From assembly GCA_017882215.1 (NCBI GenBank), contig JADGPX010000004.1:1-32661 (forward strand): a stretch of DNA of 32,661 nt. The letters are read 5' to 3'. The notes beneath the pieces are model-generated. The model searched no databases, was not told the origin of the DNA, and saw only the letters and a list, made by a program, of their open reading frames with translations. Numbering within the stretch: the first letter of the stretch is position 1; each line of letters opens with the position of its first letter. Both the position numbers and the translations under genes were made by a program. The stretch comes from Chitinophagaceae bacterium (GTDB taxonomy: Bacteria; Bacteroidota; Bacteroidia; Chitinophagales; Chitinophagaceae). Of the stretch, positions 7,756 through 16,440 are shown piece after piece.

Positions 7756-8247
7756 ATGAAAAAGATCTTTAAAAGAATTTTAATCGCATTGCTGATAATT
7801 TTTATTGCCATTCAATTTATCCGTCCGGCAAAAAACAGATCAGAAGGTATAAGTGCTAATGATATTTCAACTAAATATCCTGTTCCTGACAGCGTTCAGG
7901 CTATTTTAAAAGTTGCCTGTTACGATTGTCACAGTAACAATACAAGGTATCCATGGTATGCAGAAATTCAACCTGTTGCATGGTGGCTTAATAACCATAT
8001 TAAAGATGGAAAAAGTGGATTGAATTTTTCTGAATTCACATCTTACCGTATAAAAAAACAATTTCACAGATTAGATGATATAAATAAGCAGGTAAAGAAA
8101 AATGAAATGCCCCTAAGCTCTTATACTTTAATTCATACTGATGCAAAATTAACCGAGGGGCAAAAGCTTGCAATTGCTGCATGGGCAACATCAATAAGAG
8201 ATTCTATCAAGGCTCATTATCCACCGGACAGCCTGGTTAAGAAGTAA
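7756..8247 (+). CDS. Membrane-anchored haem-binding-domain protein
   Basis: This 163-residue protein has an N-terminal membrane anchor or uncleaved signal (about 7-23) followed by a periplasmic domain with one c-type haem motif, C55-Y-D-C58-H59, in the context VACYDCHSNNTRYPWYAEIQPVAWWL. This matches the 'haem-binding domain' (Haem_bd) family common in Bacteroidota. The typical WWLNNHIKDGK and FSEF segments follow. It is probably an electron-transfer or oxidative-stress-related cytochrome of unknown partner. It begins nine bases after gpmI; the functional link with glycolysis is unclear and may be only positional. Confidence 0.88.
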   Translation: MKKIFKRILIALLIIFIAIQFIRPAKNRSEGISANDISTKYPVPDSVQAILKVACYDCHSNNTRYPWYAEIQPVAWWLNNHIKDGKSGLNFSEFTSYRIKKQFHRLDDINKQVKKNEMPLSSYTLIHTDAKLTEGQKLAIAAWATSIRDSIKAHYPPDSLVKK

Positions 8248-8362
8248 ATAACATAACTTAAAAATCTTTAAATAGTTAAATAATACCTCATATTTTATTT
8301 GATAAGCAGCGATTTTTTATAATTTTTTGTCTTAACTTGAGGGTTAATACCAAGCAAAATAT

Positions 8363-8941
8363 ATGACAGAAGAGCTTATGCTTCATGGCTGTCTTAATAA
8401 TGTTGCATCCGCACAGGAGGCATTATACAATCGTTTTAGCCCTCGTATGTTAGGTGTTTGTTACAGGTTTGCCCGTAATCGTGAAGATGCGGAAGATATG
8501 TTGCAGGAGGGATTTATAAAGGTATTTACCCAAATACAACAATTTCGCGGACAAGGTGCATTGGAAGGTTGGATAAGAAGAATTATTGTGCATACATGTA
8601 TCAATATTTTAAAGAAGAATAAAAAATTTATTGATAGTGTAGACCTGATCCATGCAGGCAGTTTGTACCTGAACGAAAATAATATTCTTTCCATACTGGA
8701 AACTAAGGAAGTAGTAGAATCTGTAAGACAACTGCCACTAGGATACAGAACAGTTTTAAATCTTTATGCAATTGAGGGATTTAATCATAAAGAAATTTCG
8801 CAAATGCTGGATATAGAAGAAAGTACCAGCAGATCGCAATATACCAGGGCAAAAGTAATGTTAGAAGGGATATTGATTCATAAGAAAATTATACAAAAAC
8901 CAAAAGAAAGGATAAGAATGCTAATTGGAGCTAATAACTAA
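8363..8941 (+). CDS. ECF-type RNA polymerase sigma factor
   Basis: This 192-residue sigma-70 family factor has only regions 2 and 4, the extracytoplasmic-function layout. Region 2 (about 22-88) includes YNRFSPRMLGVCYRFARNREDAEDMLQEGFIKVF and a WIRRIIVHTCINILKK helix. Region 4 (about 120-170) contains VRQLPLGYRTVLNLYAIEGFNHKEISQMLDIEEST, the promoter -35-binding helix-turn-helix. The C-terminal tail is short and basic. It starts 115 bases after the haem-binding gene and lies 58 bases before the predicted membrane protein at 9000, on the same strand. That gene would be a natural candidate for its regulator, in place of a standard anti-sigma factor. Confidence 0.95.
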   Translation: MTEELMLHGCLNNVASAQEALYNRFSPRMLGVCYRFARNREDAEDMLQEGFIKVFTQIQQFRGQGALEGWIRRIIVHTCINILKKNKKFIDSVDLIHAGSLYLNENNILSILETKEVVESVRQLPLGYRTVLNLYAIEGFNHKEISQMLDIEESTSRSQYTRAKVMLEGILIHKKIIQKPKERIRMLIGANN

Positions 8942-8999
8942 TACCATAAAAACCAATAAGAAAACAATTGACAATTACCGCTACTGAAATTTATGTGAA

Positions 9000-10373
9000 A
9001 TGGAAAGAAAATTTTACCCGGCAAATTTTGAAAAATTCCTGAAAGGGCATGCAGATCAGTTTAAAATGACACCTTCAAAAAAGGTATGGCATGGAATTTA
9101 TAATGATCTTCATCCGGGAAGAAGATGGCCATCTGTTGCTATGAGCATGGTCTTTATTTTTACACTTGTTATAATAGGCCACTTAAATACTAATAATGGA
9201 CATAATACACCATTGTATGATTTAACTTCTTTACATAGTTCCAATCTTATAAAACCTATAAGAACTTCAGAAGCGGTAAAACAATCTGACACAAAGAGTA
9301 TAGTAAACGGGGATAATTCCACCGGGAATATTGCCGGTGATAATGATCCTGTTAATGCTGCCCGGCAATTATCAGTTATAAAAAATATTCAGCATTCTTC
9401 AAATACAGCAACTGACTTTCCGAATATAAATGAAAGCAAATCCAATAATGCTGTTTCGGAAAATAAAAATGAAAATCCTTCTTCTGATAAAATTGAAAAT
9501 AATGTAACCAAAATTTCTTACCTAGACGATCCGGTTACTAAGTCTTCACAAGATTTAAACGATGTAAAGAATGAGGAAGAATCTGTAAACACAACAACAT
9601 CAAACATCAATAAAGAAATAAGTTCATCTTTTAAAGAGACTACTTCAAATATGCCTGCGCAGGCTAATGCAACAAATATTCATAAACCAAGGAGAATTAA
9701 TAATGTTACCTGGACATATTATGTATCTCCTTCTTTCAGTTATAGATATTTATCTGATGATAAAATAAATAATTCTGTTATTCATAAACCTATGATAGGA
9801 TATGAGGCAGGAACGGCAATGAGCTTTAATATTTTTAAAAAATTACAATTTACAACAGGAGTACAGCTAAATTATTCAGGTTATAACATTAAAGCCAATA
9901 ATACGCACCCTATTATTGCTACATTAATTTTAAACAGTGAAACTCCGGGGCAATACAATGTATATTCTACAATGTCTCATTATGGTAATGGTACAGGAAA
10001 CGAGTTTACAAGATTAAAAAATTATAGTTTACAGGCATCTCTCCCAATTGGTTTGCAATATGTGTTTGCAGCAAATGATAATATTAAATTTAGTGCAGCT
10101 GCTGCTTTTCAGCCTTCTTTTATTATTGCCAGCCAGGCTTATTTACTTTCCACTGATAAAAGAAATTATTTGACAGATCCGGATTTATTTCGCAAATGGA
10201 ATATGAACACCAATCTTACAACATACATTTCATTTACATCTAACTCATTTACCTGGCAGATCGGGCCACAGGTACGTTACCAGCTCTTATCTACTTATTC
10301 AACACGCTACCCGGTTAAAGAATATCTTATCAATTATGGTATCCGCGTAGGTATCAGCAAAATCTCAAAATAA
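9000..10373 (+). CDS. Protein with cytoplasmic motif, one TM helix, long linker and outer-membrane beta-barrel
   Basis: The 457 residues split clearly. Residues 1-44 are a basic, helical segment (FEKFLKGHADQFKMTPSKKVW, then LHPGRRW) with no signal peptide. Residues 45-62 form one hydrophobic helix. Residues 63-230 are low-complexity and rich in Asn, Ser, Thr and Lys. From about 236 to the end there are alternating aromatic/hydrophobic strands typical of porin-like barrels (WTYYVSPSFSYRY, WQIGPQVRYQLL, YGIRVGISKI). The N-terminal part sits where an anti-sigma factor would be expected, directly after an ECF sigma gene, but no known anti-sigma domain (RskA, FecR, ZAS) is recognisable. I infer a protein anchored in the inner membrane whose barrel could sit in the outer membrane. 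No function is proven. Confidence 0.75.
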   Translation: MERKFYPANFEKFLKGHADQFKMTPSKKVWHGIYNDLHPGRRWPSVAMSMVFIFTLVIIGHLNTNNGHNTPLYDLTSLHSSNLIKPIRTSEAVKQSDTKSIVNGDNSTGNIAGDNDPVNAARQLSVIKNIQHSSNTATDFPNINESKSNNAVSENKNENPSSDKIENNVTKISYLDDPVTKSSQDLNDVKNEEESVNTTTSNINKEISSSFKETTSNMPAQANATNIHKPRRINNVTWTYYVSPSFSYRYLSDDKINNSVIHKPMIGYEAGTAMSFNIFKKLQFTTGVQLNYSGYNIKANNTHPIIATLILNSETPGQYNVYSTMSHYGNGTGNEFTRLKNYSLQASLPIGLQYVFAANDNIKFSAAAAFQPSFIIASQAYLLSTDKRNYLTDPDLFRKWNMNTNLTTYISFTSNSFTWQIGPQVRYQLLSTYSTRYPVKEYLINYGIRVGISKISK

Positions 10374-10428
10374 TTTACAATAAAAATTCAGTGCAGGTCG
10401 TTATATACAAACTATAACTTTCTGTCCT

Positions 10429-10461
10429 AAACCGTTGCTTCGTACCCTGCAGCGGTTTTTT
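10429..10461 (+). terminator. Rho-independent terminator after the membrane-linker-barrel gene
   Basis: A 10-bp stem (AAACCGTTGC / GCAGCGGTTT, one G-T pair) encloses a 10-base loop and is followed by T residues (10456-10461). It ends the transcript from the sigma factor and its partner. It also argues against starting the next gene at 10435, which lies inside the stem. Confidence 0.82.
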
Positions 10462-10500
10462 ATTTGTCCAAAGAAACTTCTTTTTAAAGTATTTTTGAAG

Positions 10501-11100
10501 ATGCAAATTAGGTTCTTATCAGCTGTATTTTTTCTGATGTTTTTATTTTGTGGTTGTACAGAACAAAAATCACAAACTTCTCAACAAACAAAAAAAGATT
10601 CTACAGAAGAGCATACTTTTTTTCCTGTAACAGAATATATCCGCGGTCAGTTAAGTGAAATAGACAGCCTGCCTATAACTCCTTTAAAAATTATTAATTA
10701 TAATGGCAAGCAAGATTCAATATGGATGAAAAAAGAAAATATCCGGGTTTTTGCTGAACCATTTCTTCATCCTGAAATCGATACAACAAATTTTAAATAT
10801 CTGTTTATCGAAAAGTCATTTTTAGATCAAACGATTAATGCCTTTACATTTTCTTACGATCCTGTTGATAAGCTACCCGATTCATTACAACTAAAGAGAT
10901 GGGATGTTTATATTGATCCAAAAAAGAATACAATAAAAAGAATTTACATTGTAAAAGAAGTCAATAATAACGGCACTTTACAAACTGTGCAGCTCACATG
11001 GAAATCGAACCAATGGTGTAAAATAACAACCATAACAGAGCAGGCAGGCAAACAACCTGATATTAAAGAAGAACTGATGAAATGGGATTTTAGTGAATGA
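10501..11100 (+). CDS. Putative lipoprotein of unknown function
   Basis: I place the start at the ATG at 10501 (199 residues) because it directly precedes a lipoprotein signal peptide ending LFCGC (Cys19), and because a terminator occupies 10429-10461. The longer frame from 10435 would add an implausible basic extension. The mature part begins with a Gln/Thr/Lys/Ser-rich tether (EQKSQTSQQTKKDSTEE). A domain follows with FFPVTEYIRGQLSEIDSLPITPLKI and DVYIDPKKNTIKRIYIVKE, suggesting a beta-rich periplasmic fold that faces the membrane. I do not recognise a named family. It ends 46 bases before uvrC. Confidence 0.75.
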   Translation: MQIRFLSAVFFLMFLFCGCTEQKSQTSQQTKKDSTEEHTFFPVTEYIRGQLSEIDSLPITPLKIINYNGKQDSIWMKKENIRVFAEPFLHPEIDTTNFKYLFIEKSFLDQTINAFTFSYDPVDKLPDSLQLKRWDVYIDPKKNTIKRIYIVKEVNNNGTLQTVQLTWKSNQWCKITTITEQAGKQPDIKEELMKWDFSE

Positions 11101-11131
11101 TCTTCCTGCCAAACACATATTTTGAAAGCGG

Positions 11132-11140
11132 TAAATTTGC
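11132..11140 (+). promoter_or_regulatory. Putative -7 promoter box of uvrC
   Basis: TAAATTTGC matches the consensus TAnnTTTG plus C and ends six bases before the uvrC ATG. This again suggests a start of transcription at or very close to the start codon. No clear -33 element was found. Confidence 0.45.
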
Positions 11141-11146
11141 AGATCT

Positions 11147-13000
11147 ATGACACCGGAGTCCTATCAAAATATAATAAAAACACTTCCCAACCAGCCTGGC
11201 ATTTATAAATACTTTGATGAAAAAAATGAAATGCTTTATGTAGGAAAAGCAAAACATCTGCGCAAAAGAATAAGTTCTTATTTCACAAAAACTTTTACCG
11301 GCTATAAAACTCACGAATTAGTCCGCCGGATACATCGTATTGAATTTACCATTGTTGATTCTGAGCAGGATGCATTTTTATTAGAGAATGCACTTATAAA
11401 ACAATTTCAGCCAAAATTTAATATTAATCTTAAGGATGATAAATCATATCCTTACTTAGTTATTAAAAATGAGCCTTTCCCACGTGTATTTTTAACCCGT
11501 ACAAAAATTAATGATGGCTCGCAATATTTAGGACCTTTTACTTCGGTAGCGAAAGTGAGGGAGCTACTCGATTTTATTAAACAGAATATTCAATTACGAA
11601 CCTGTAAGCTCAATCTTACAGAATCAAATATTCAAAAAGGCAAATTTAAAGTTTGCCTGGAATATCACCTGGGCAATTGTAAAGGCCCCTGCGAAGGATT
11701 TCAGTCAGCAGAAGATTATAGCCAAGGATTATCGCAATTAAAAAATTTAATGAAGGGAAATCTTTATCCCGTTATTCAACACTTTAAACAGGAGATGCAG
11801 CAACATGTTGAAAAGATGGAGTTTGAAAAAGCCGGGTTCATTCGAAAAAAAATTGAGCATCTACAAAATTATCAATCCCGCTCAAAAGTGGTAAACGGGC
11901 ATGTTGGTAATGTTGATGTTTTCTCTATTTTAAAAGATGGTGACTGTGCTTATGTAAATTATTTAATGGTAAATAATGGTACAATTGTTCTTACTAAAAC
12001 AATAACACTGGAGCAAAAACTTGATGAAACACCACAGGAGGTTCTATTGTTTTCTATCGCACAATTGAGAAGCACTTTTAACACCGAAGCAAAAGAAATA
12101 ATTGTTCCTTTTGAAATTATTTATCCTGAGCAGGAAATAATTGTAACTGTTCCCAAGGCAGGAGATAAGAAAAAATTATTAGATCTCTCCGAAAAAAATG
12201 TAAACTATTTTAAAGAAGAATTGAACAGAAAAAAAATGCTGCAACTGGAAGGCAAAAGCGATAGCGAAAAAAGAAAAGCGCTGGAACAGTTACAGAAAGA
12301 TCTGCATTTACCTGCTACCCCGGTTCACATAGAATGCTTTGATAATTCCAACTTCCAGGGAAGCTATCCTGTTTCTGCAATGGTGTGTTTTAAAAATGGT
12401 TTGCCAGATAAAAATAATTACCGAAGATTTAATGTAAAAACAGTGCAGGGTATTAATGATTTTGCTACCATGAAAGAAGTTGTTTTAAGAAGATATAAAA
12501 GACTGGTTTTGGAAAACCATCCCCTTCCCGAGCTTATAATAATTGACGGAGGTAAAGGACAATTAAATGCTGCTGTAGAAAGTATAAATGAATTAGGTCA
12601 GCAAGGCAAAGTATCTATTGTTGGCCTGGCTAAAAATGAAGAAGAGATATTTTTTCCCGGAGACCAGCAATCAATAAAATTACCATGGAACAGCGAAAGC
12701 CTTAAACTGATAAGGCGCATAAGAGACGAAGTTCACCGCTTTGGTATAAATTTCCATCGCAACCAGCGAAGCCGCGGAACATTTGTAAATGAGCTCGAAC
12801 AAATAAAAGGTATTGGCAAAGCAACTGCAGATGCTTTATTGAAACAATTTAAATCAGTAAAAAAAATAAAAGAATTATCTCAGGAAGAATTAAGTAAAGC
12901 AGTTGGAAATTCAAAAGCAAAAATTATTTTAAACTATTTCTCCAATGTCAATCCCATTAATCCCACAAATCTCATAAATCATGGTTCAGACAATCAATAA
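11147..13000 (+). CDS. uvrC: Excinuclease ABC subunit UvrC
   Basis: UvrC makes the two incisions flanking DNA lesions in nucleotide excision repair, working with UvrA and UvrB. The 617 residues show all domains: the N-terminal GIY-YIG nuclease (PGIY at 17-20, YVGKAK at 31-36, metal-binding E80) and four cysteines (153, 170, 178, 182) in RTCKL and VCLEYHLGNCKGPCEG, the site of the Fe-S cluster known for the family. A UVR segment (about 205-240) is followed by the RNase H-like 5' nuclease (IECFDNSNFQGSYPVSAMVCF, IIIDGGKGQLNAA) and the helix-hairpin-helix motif (LEQIKGIGKATADALL). The last ~16 residues (NPINPTNLINHGSDNQ) are not UvrC-like: they are encoded by a dispersed repeat. The stop overlaps the gldN stop by 7 bases in opposite orientation. 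Confidence 0.97.
   Translation: MTPESYQNIIKTLPNQPGIYKYFDEKNEMLYVGKAKHLRKRISSYFTKTFTGYKTHELVRRIHRIEFTIVDSEQDAFLLENALIKQFQPKFNINLKDDKSYPYLVIKNEPFPRVFLTRTKINDGSQYLGPFTSVAKVRELLDFIKQNIQLRTCKLNLTESNIQKGKFKVCLEYHLGNCKGPCEGFQSAEDYSQGLSQLKNLMKGNLYPVIQHFKQEMQQHVEKMEFEKAGFIRKKIEHLQNYQSRSKVVNGHVGNVDVFSILKDGDCAYVNYLMVNNGTIVLTKTITLEQKLDETPQEVLLFSIAQLRSTFNTEAKEIIVPFEIIYPEQEIIVTVPKAGDKKKLLDLSEKNVNYFKEELNRKKMLQLEGKSDSEKRKALEQLQKDLHLPATPVHIECFDNSNFQGSYPVSAMVCFKNGLPDKNNYRRFNVKTVQGINDFATMKEVVLRRYKRLVLENHPLPELIIIDGGKGQLNAAVESINELGQQGKVSIVGLAKNEEEIFFPGDQQSIKLPWNSESLKLIRRIRDEVHRFGINFHRNQRSRGTFVNELEQIKGIGKATADALLKQFKSVKKIKELSQEELSKAVGNSKAKIILNYFSNVNPINPTNLINHGSDNQ
12951..12993 (+). repeat. Dispersed AATC-type repeat, copy B (inside the 3' end of uvrC)
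   Basis: Consecutive 9-base units starting AATC (AATCCCATT, AATCCCACA, AATCTCATA) lead into ATAAATCATGGTTCAGACAA. The last 26 bases match copy A near nadE/gldB at 22 positions. The repeat is translated as the terminal residues of UvrC and reaches the gldN stop codon. Confidence 0.65.
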
Positions 13001-14019
13001 CTCCACAAATTTTGCTCGTAATTAAATATCCTGTCTTTTATAGTTTCACCTTCGAGCAATTGTAATATTTTATTATCTTTTAAACCGCCATAGTCTGATA
13101 AAAATCTGTCATACGGATTATCCAAAGTGCTCTTAATAATCCGCCCATAAAACATCCTGCTTTCAAACAATTCTTCCCAGGTCATTCTTGCCCCAAAGTT
13201 CTTTCCGTTATACACTTCATACTTCGCAAAGATGGGTCTCATATCAGGATAATAAACCCAGAACAATTCTGTTTCGCCAAGATTTACACCCTGGGAAGTA
13301 ATTACATTTTTTACAGGAGCAATACCTAATATTCTCCAGAACAAACGCGAACTTTCTTTATCAAATATCACTTCTTCCTTAATTCTGAATTTATAAAAAG
13401 AATCCAGGTTAACTTCTGCAGTAACATTTTTGGTACCTGTTACATTTCCCAAAGAATCATAAATAGGAACTGATACTGTACCACCTGAAATTTTTTCGGC
13501 TACTTCAGATACCGTTAATGGGGTTGTGAACCTATCATCAACTGGACTAAATACAGTTACGCCGCCACTATCAGGACCATTCTGTATTGCTTTAAATAAT
13601 ATTGAAATGAAACGTTGATTACCATTGTCCTCATCCGCTGCATAGCGAAAAGGCAAATTCATTTTCTCTCTTATATCTATTTCTCTCCAAAGTTTCTCAC
13701 GATATACCGCATCATCTTCGCGGAGGTATTCGTATGCCAAAGGTGTTCTGTCTTTCACCAGGTTTCTTTCTATAGCATCGTTTGACCGCAATGATTTTTT
13801 TACAATAGGTATAGGCAAGCTATCCACTTTAACGGGAAGAGGTACAACAGCAACCACTGTATCCTTGGTTGGATTGATGCTCACCTTTGTTTTAGTGTTG
13901 GTAGTTCTTTTTGCAGTGGTGCGTTTTTTTACAGTACGCTTTGTTTGTGCATCACAAATATTTGTGACCATTGCAAAGCAAACAGCCAACAGAAAATATT
14001 TTACAAATAGCTTTTTCAT
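12994..14019 (-). CDS. gldN: Gliding motility / type IX secretion protein GldN
   Basis: GldN, together with GldK, forms the periplasmic ring of the type IX secretion system bound to the outer membrane. The 341-residue protein has a signal peptide (about 1-24, ending CDAQ). A Lys/Thr/Arg-rich, low-complexity stretch (TKRTVKKRTTAKRTTNTKTK) is followed by the conserved domain: RTPLAYEYLREDDAVYREKLWREIDIREKMN, FRYAADEDNGNQRFISIL, and ESRLFWRILGIAPVKNV, ending in LFESRMFYGRIIKSTLDNPYDR. It is last in the gldK-L-M-N order, 17 bases after gldM. Its stop overlaps the uvrC stop, with no terminator in between. Confidence 0.95.
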   Translation of the reverse strand: MKKLFVKYFLLAVCFAMVTNICDAQTKRTVKKRTTAKRTTNTKTKVSINPTKDTVVAVVPLPVKVDSLPIPIVKKSLRSNDAIERNLVKDRTPLAYEYLREDDAVYREKLWREIDIREKMNLPFRYAADEDNGNQRFISILFKAIQNGPDSGGVTVFSPVDDRFTTPLTVSEVAEKISGGTVSVPIYDSLGNVTGTKNVTAEVNLDSFYKFRIKEEVIFDKESSRLFWRILGIAPVKNVITSQGVNLGETELFWVYYPDMRPIFAKYEVYNGKNFGARMTWEELFESRMFYGRIIKSTLDNPYDRFLSDYGGLKDNKILQLLEGETIKDRIFNYEQNLWSY

Positions 14020-14036
14020 AGCATTTATTTTATTTA

Positions 14037-15578
14037 TTAATAGAGTATGAACCCGGGACCCTGAATAACCCGAACTGTTCCGTCAGGCCCCTGCACTTTT
14101 ACATTATCAAAAGTTATGGATGTACCCGGAATACATTTAAGTAACTGGGCATTTAACCCTGCTAAACTACCACCACTGATTGTTGCAGTTTGTACATTTG
14201 CAAAATTAGCACCTGCAAAATAAACAGTAGCGCTAACCACACTGAACCTTGCATCAAAATCAAAATTTTCAAGATCTGCCCTGCAGAATTGTTGGTTCTT
14301 AAAAACAACAGATTGCATTCTTCCACCTTTACTTGGACCAACCATAAATACAGGATCAGGAATTCTCTTAACTCTGAATTCATAAGTGCTGGCTTTGCCA
14401 TCTGCATTTACTGTTATAGATGATTTACCTACCGTACTTACATTTACTGTGTATTTACCCGGCCCGCCTGCAGAAGCCAAAGTTCCGCCTGTCATTGATA
14501 CGTGAGTTTTATCCCAGCCAGTACCGGATGAAATACTTACCGGATTTGGAACACCAATATAAAATACATTCATCTTATCCAGCATCACTGCTGCACCGCC
14601 CGGCGTACCAACTGTATATTCAACATTAAATGATCTAGTTTCTTTAGTACCGTCAGGTTTTGTAAAAGTTACATTTACAGGAACACTGTGATTACCTGCT
14701 CCGCTTGCCTGAAATTTATATACTGCTCTGCCATCAATATCTAAAGACTGAGAAGTTCCTCCTATTGTTATTTGAGGCTGTGCTGCTTTGCTGTATGCAC
14801 CCACACCTGCGGTAATTTGAATTTCCTGACCGGGCATTACATAATTAGAACTTTGCCCTACCAATGCAGCAAACTGATCGTAAACAACTTTTACAGCGCC
14901 TACCTGATTGTGACAATAAGTTACCACCTGGTTCTCTGCATTCTTCACATTATTTTGAAATTTGCTTAGCATTGTTATCGCAGCAATTGCAGGCGTCATG
15001 TGAAAATAATTGAAGGTCCAGTCCTTAATTTCATTGCCGGTACGTAGATTACCGGAATGAGTAGGAGGAATAGACATATCAATTGGGAAGTTGTTTTTAA
15101 AATTTGTATTGATGGAAGCATCAATGCCCAGCATATTTTTAATATAGGCCTTAAGGCTATCATGCAATTCTTTTCCCTTACCATTATTTTCAAAAACTCT
15201 TGTTGAAGCTTCCAAATAATCTTCTTTATAATCCTGAGTGCCATCTTTATTTATTTTGAGATCTGCCTCTTTTAATACCTGGTCCTTTAAACTATTGATA
15301 TAATTATAAACGCTTGCTGAATACGCCTGAGCCATTACAGCCTTATCATTCCAGTACTTAGCTTTTTCAGCAGTCTGCGGATCAGCTAATTTTGCCTGAA
15401 GAGATTTATACAATGTATTATTCGAATTAGCAATGTTCTCATTGGAATTCATCAGGCTTGTATTTACTGTTCTAAACGCATTAATAACCTCGTTTGATAC
15501 ATTTAATGCTAAGATGGCTGTCAATACCAAATACATAACATTGATCATCTTTTGCCGGGGCTCTCTAGGTAAAGCCAT
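14037..15578 (-). CDS. gldM: Gliding motility / type IX secretion motor protein GldM
   Basis: GldM is the inner-membrane-anchored component that, with GldL, forms the rotary proton-driven motor powering the type IX secretion system and gliding. The 513 residues have the hallmark N-terminus PREPRQKMINVMYLVLTAILALNVSNEVINAF: a short cytoplasmic end and one transmembrane helix (about 11-30). The long periplasmic part follows with an early helical region, then four successive beta-sandwich domains, recognisable by Gly/Pro-rich strands such as NYVMPGQEIQITAGVGAYS and NVFYIGVPNPVSI. Length and order are normal. It lies between gldL and gldN and is separated from gldL by 97 bases containing a TTAAACG repeat. 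Confidence 0.97.
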   Translation of the reverse strand: MALPREPRQKMINVMYLVLTAILALNVSNEVINAFRTVNTSLMNSNENIANSNNTLYKSLQAKLADPQTAEKAKYWNDKAVMAQAYSASVYNYINSLKDQVLKEADLKINKDGTQDYKEDYLEASTRVFENNGKGKELHDSLKAYIKNMLGIDASINTNFKNNFPIDMSIPPTHSGNLRTGNEIKDWTFNYFHMTPAIAAITMLSKFQNNVKNAENQVVTYCHNQVGAVKVVYDQFAALVGQSSNYVMPGQEIQITAGVGAYSKAAQPQITIGGTSQSLDIDGRAVYKFQASGAGNHSVPVNVTFTKPDGTKETRSFNVEYTVGTPGGAAVMLDKMNVFYIGVPNPVSISSGTGWDKTHVSMTGGTLASAGGPGKYTVNVSTVGKSSITVNADGKASTYEFRVKRIPDPVFMVGPSKGGRMQSVVFKNQQFCRADLENFDFDARFSVVSATVYFAGANFANVQTATISGGSLAGLNAQLLKCIPGTSITFDNVKVQGPDGTVRVIQGPGFILY

Positions 15579-15653
15579 AATATTTTAATTTACAGTTTGT
15601 TTAAATTTTTGTTTGGTTATAAGTTTAAGATTAAAGGAACTTTAAACCCTTTC

Positions 15654-15673
15654 AACCTTAAACGTTTTAAACG
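15654..15673 (+). repeat. TTAAACG repeat abutting the gldL stop codon
   Basis: The 20-mer aaccttaaacgttttaaacg occurs here and again exactly at 22622-22641 between rnc and gpsA. Upstream lie related units (TTTAAG, CTTTAAACCC). It ends two bases before the gldL stop, in the spacer between gldL and gldM. Confidence 0.6.
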
Positions 15674-15675
15674 TT

Positions 15676-16440
15676 TTATCTGCCTTGCATAGCACTAAGC
15701 ATGTTACCATAAACCTGGTTTAATTTACCAAGATTATTTGCCAAAGTAGTAATCTGTTCTTTTGCTCTGCCTGCATCATCTATAGTGCTTACCATTACAT
15801 GGCTGGCTTCAGCCAATTTACCATAAAAGCTGTTTAATGATTTAAGGTGATTATTACTTTCATTCAACTCTAATTCATAAATAGTATTTAATGAAGAAAG
15901 ATTTTTTGTAAGCACCTGCACCTGGCTATGAAATCCTTTTGCACTGTCTGCTGCATCATTAAAATAAGACATTGTGTTTGCTGATGTGGTATAAGCATCT
16001 CTTAAGCTGGTCATTGCAGAAGTAGCCTCCTTTGTTTTTGCAGAAAAATCAGTTGTAGATTTTACCACATCTCCTACTTCGCCAATTTGCGAAACAGTAG
16101 TACCAAGTTTTTGGAAATTATCTCCCAATCTTTTTAAATTGGCAGGAGTAATGTCTGCTTCCATAAGCATTTTGTCCATTGATTGTAATGCAGTATTACC
16201 TACAACAACTTCTTCAATGTCGCCCGGCTGAATATCTTCTTCATGTTTTTTAGGTTTAACCCACTCAATAATTGCATATACCATAAATATGGCAGTTTCA
16301 GTCCACATACCAATCGTAAGCATTTTATCAGCATAAGATTGATGCGTTAATTTAGCCCATGCGGCAAATATAACTACTGAAGCGCCTGCGCTTACAAATA
16401 CATCAATCAGGGTTAAAAAGGTTCTTTTTCTGTGAGCCAT
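15676..16440 (-). CDS. gldL: Gliding motility / type IX secretion motor protein GldL
   Basis: GldL is the inner-membrane proton channel of the type IX motor and forms a 5:2 complex with GldM. The N-terminus has two transmembrane helices (about 8-28 and 40-58). The second carries E48 in the WTETAIFMVY motif, the membrane-embedded glutamate essential for the motor (E49 in Flavobacterium johnsoniae by my count). K30 and H33 lie in the loop between the helices. After about residue 65 the rest is a long cytoplasmic coiled-coil-rich region (SMDKMLMEADITPANLKRLGDNFQKLG, then many Ala/Ser/Asn heptads). The 254-residue length is normal. It is transcribed after gldK with a 139-base gap. Confidence 0.96.
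   Translation of the reverse strand: MAHRKRTFLTLIDVFVSAGASVVIFAAWAKLTHQSYADKMLTIGMWTETAIFMVYAIIEWVKPKKHEEDIQPGDIEEVVVGNTALQSMDKMLMEADITPANLKRLGDNFQKLGTTVSQIGEVGDVVKSTTDFSAKTKEATSAMTSLRDAYTTSANTMSYFNDAADSAKGFHSQVQVLTKNLSSLNTIYELELNESNNHLKSLNSFYGKLAEASHVMVSTIDDAGRAKEQITTLANNLGKLNQVYGNMLSAMQGR

Noticed and set aside
10435-10500. Longer version of the lipoprotein starting at 10435
   Set aside because: The extension overlaps a clear terminator stem and would place a basic stretch before the lipoprotein signal peptide.
14162-15244. Open frames of 65-82 codons overlapping gldM on both strands
   Set aside because: They lie wholly inside the well-supported gldM gene, have no family features and arise from its codon composition.
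15654-15673. CRISPR-like array suggested by repeated TTAAACG units
   Set aside because: There are no regular spacers, no cas genes and units only 7-10 bases long.
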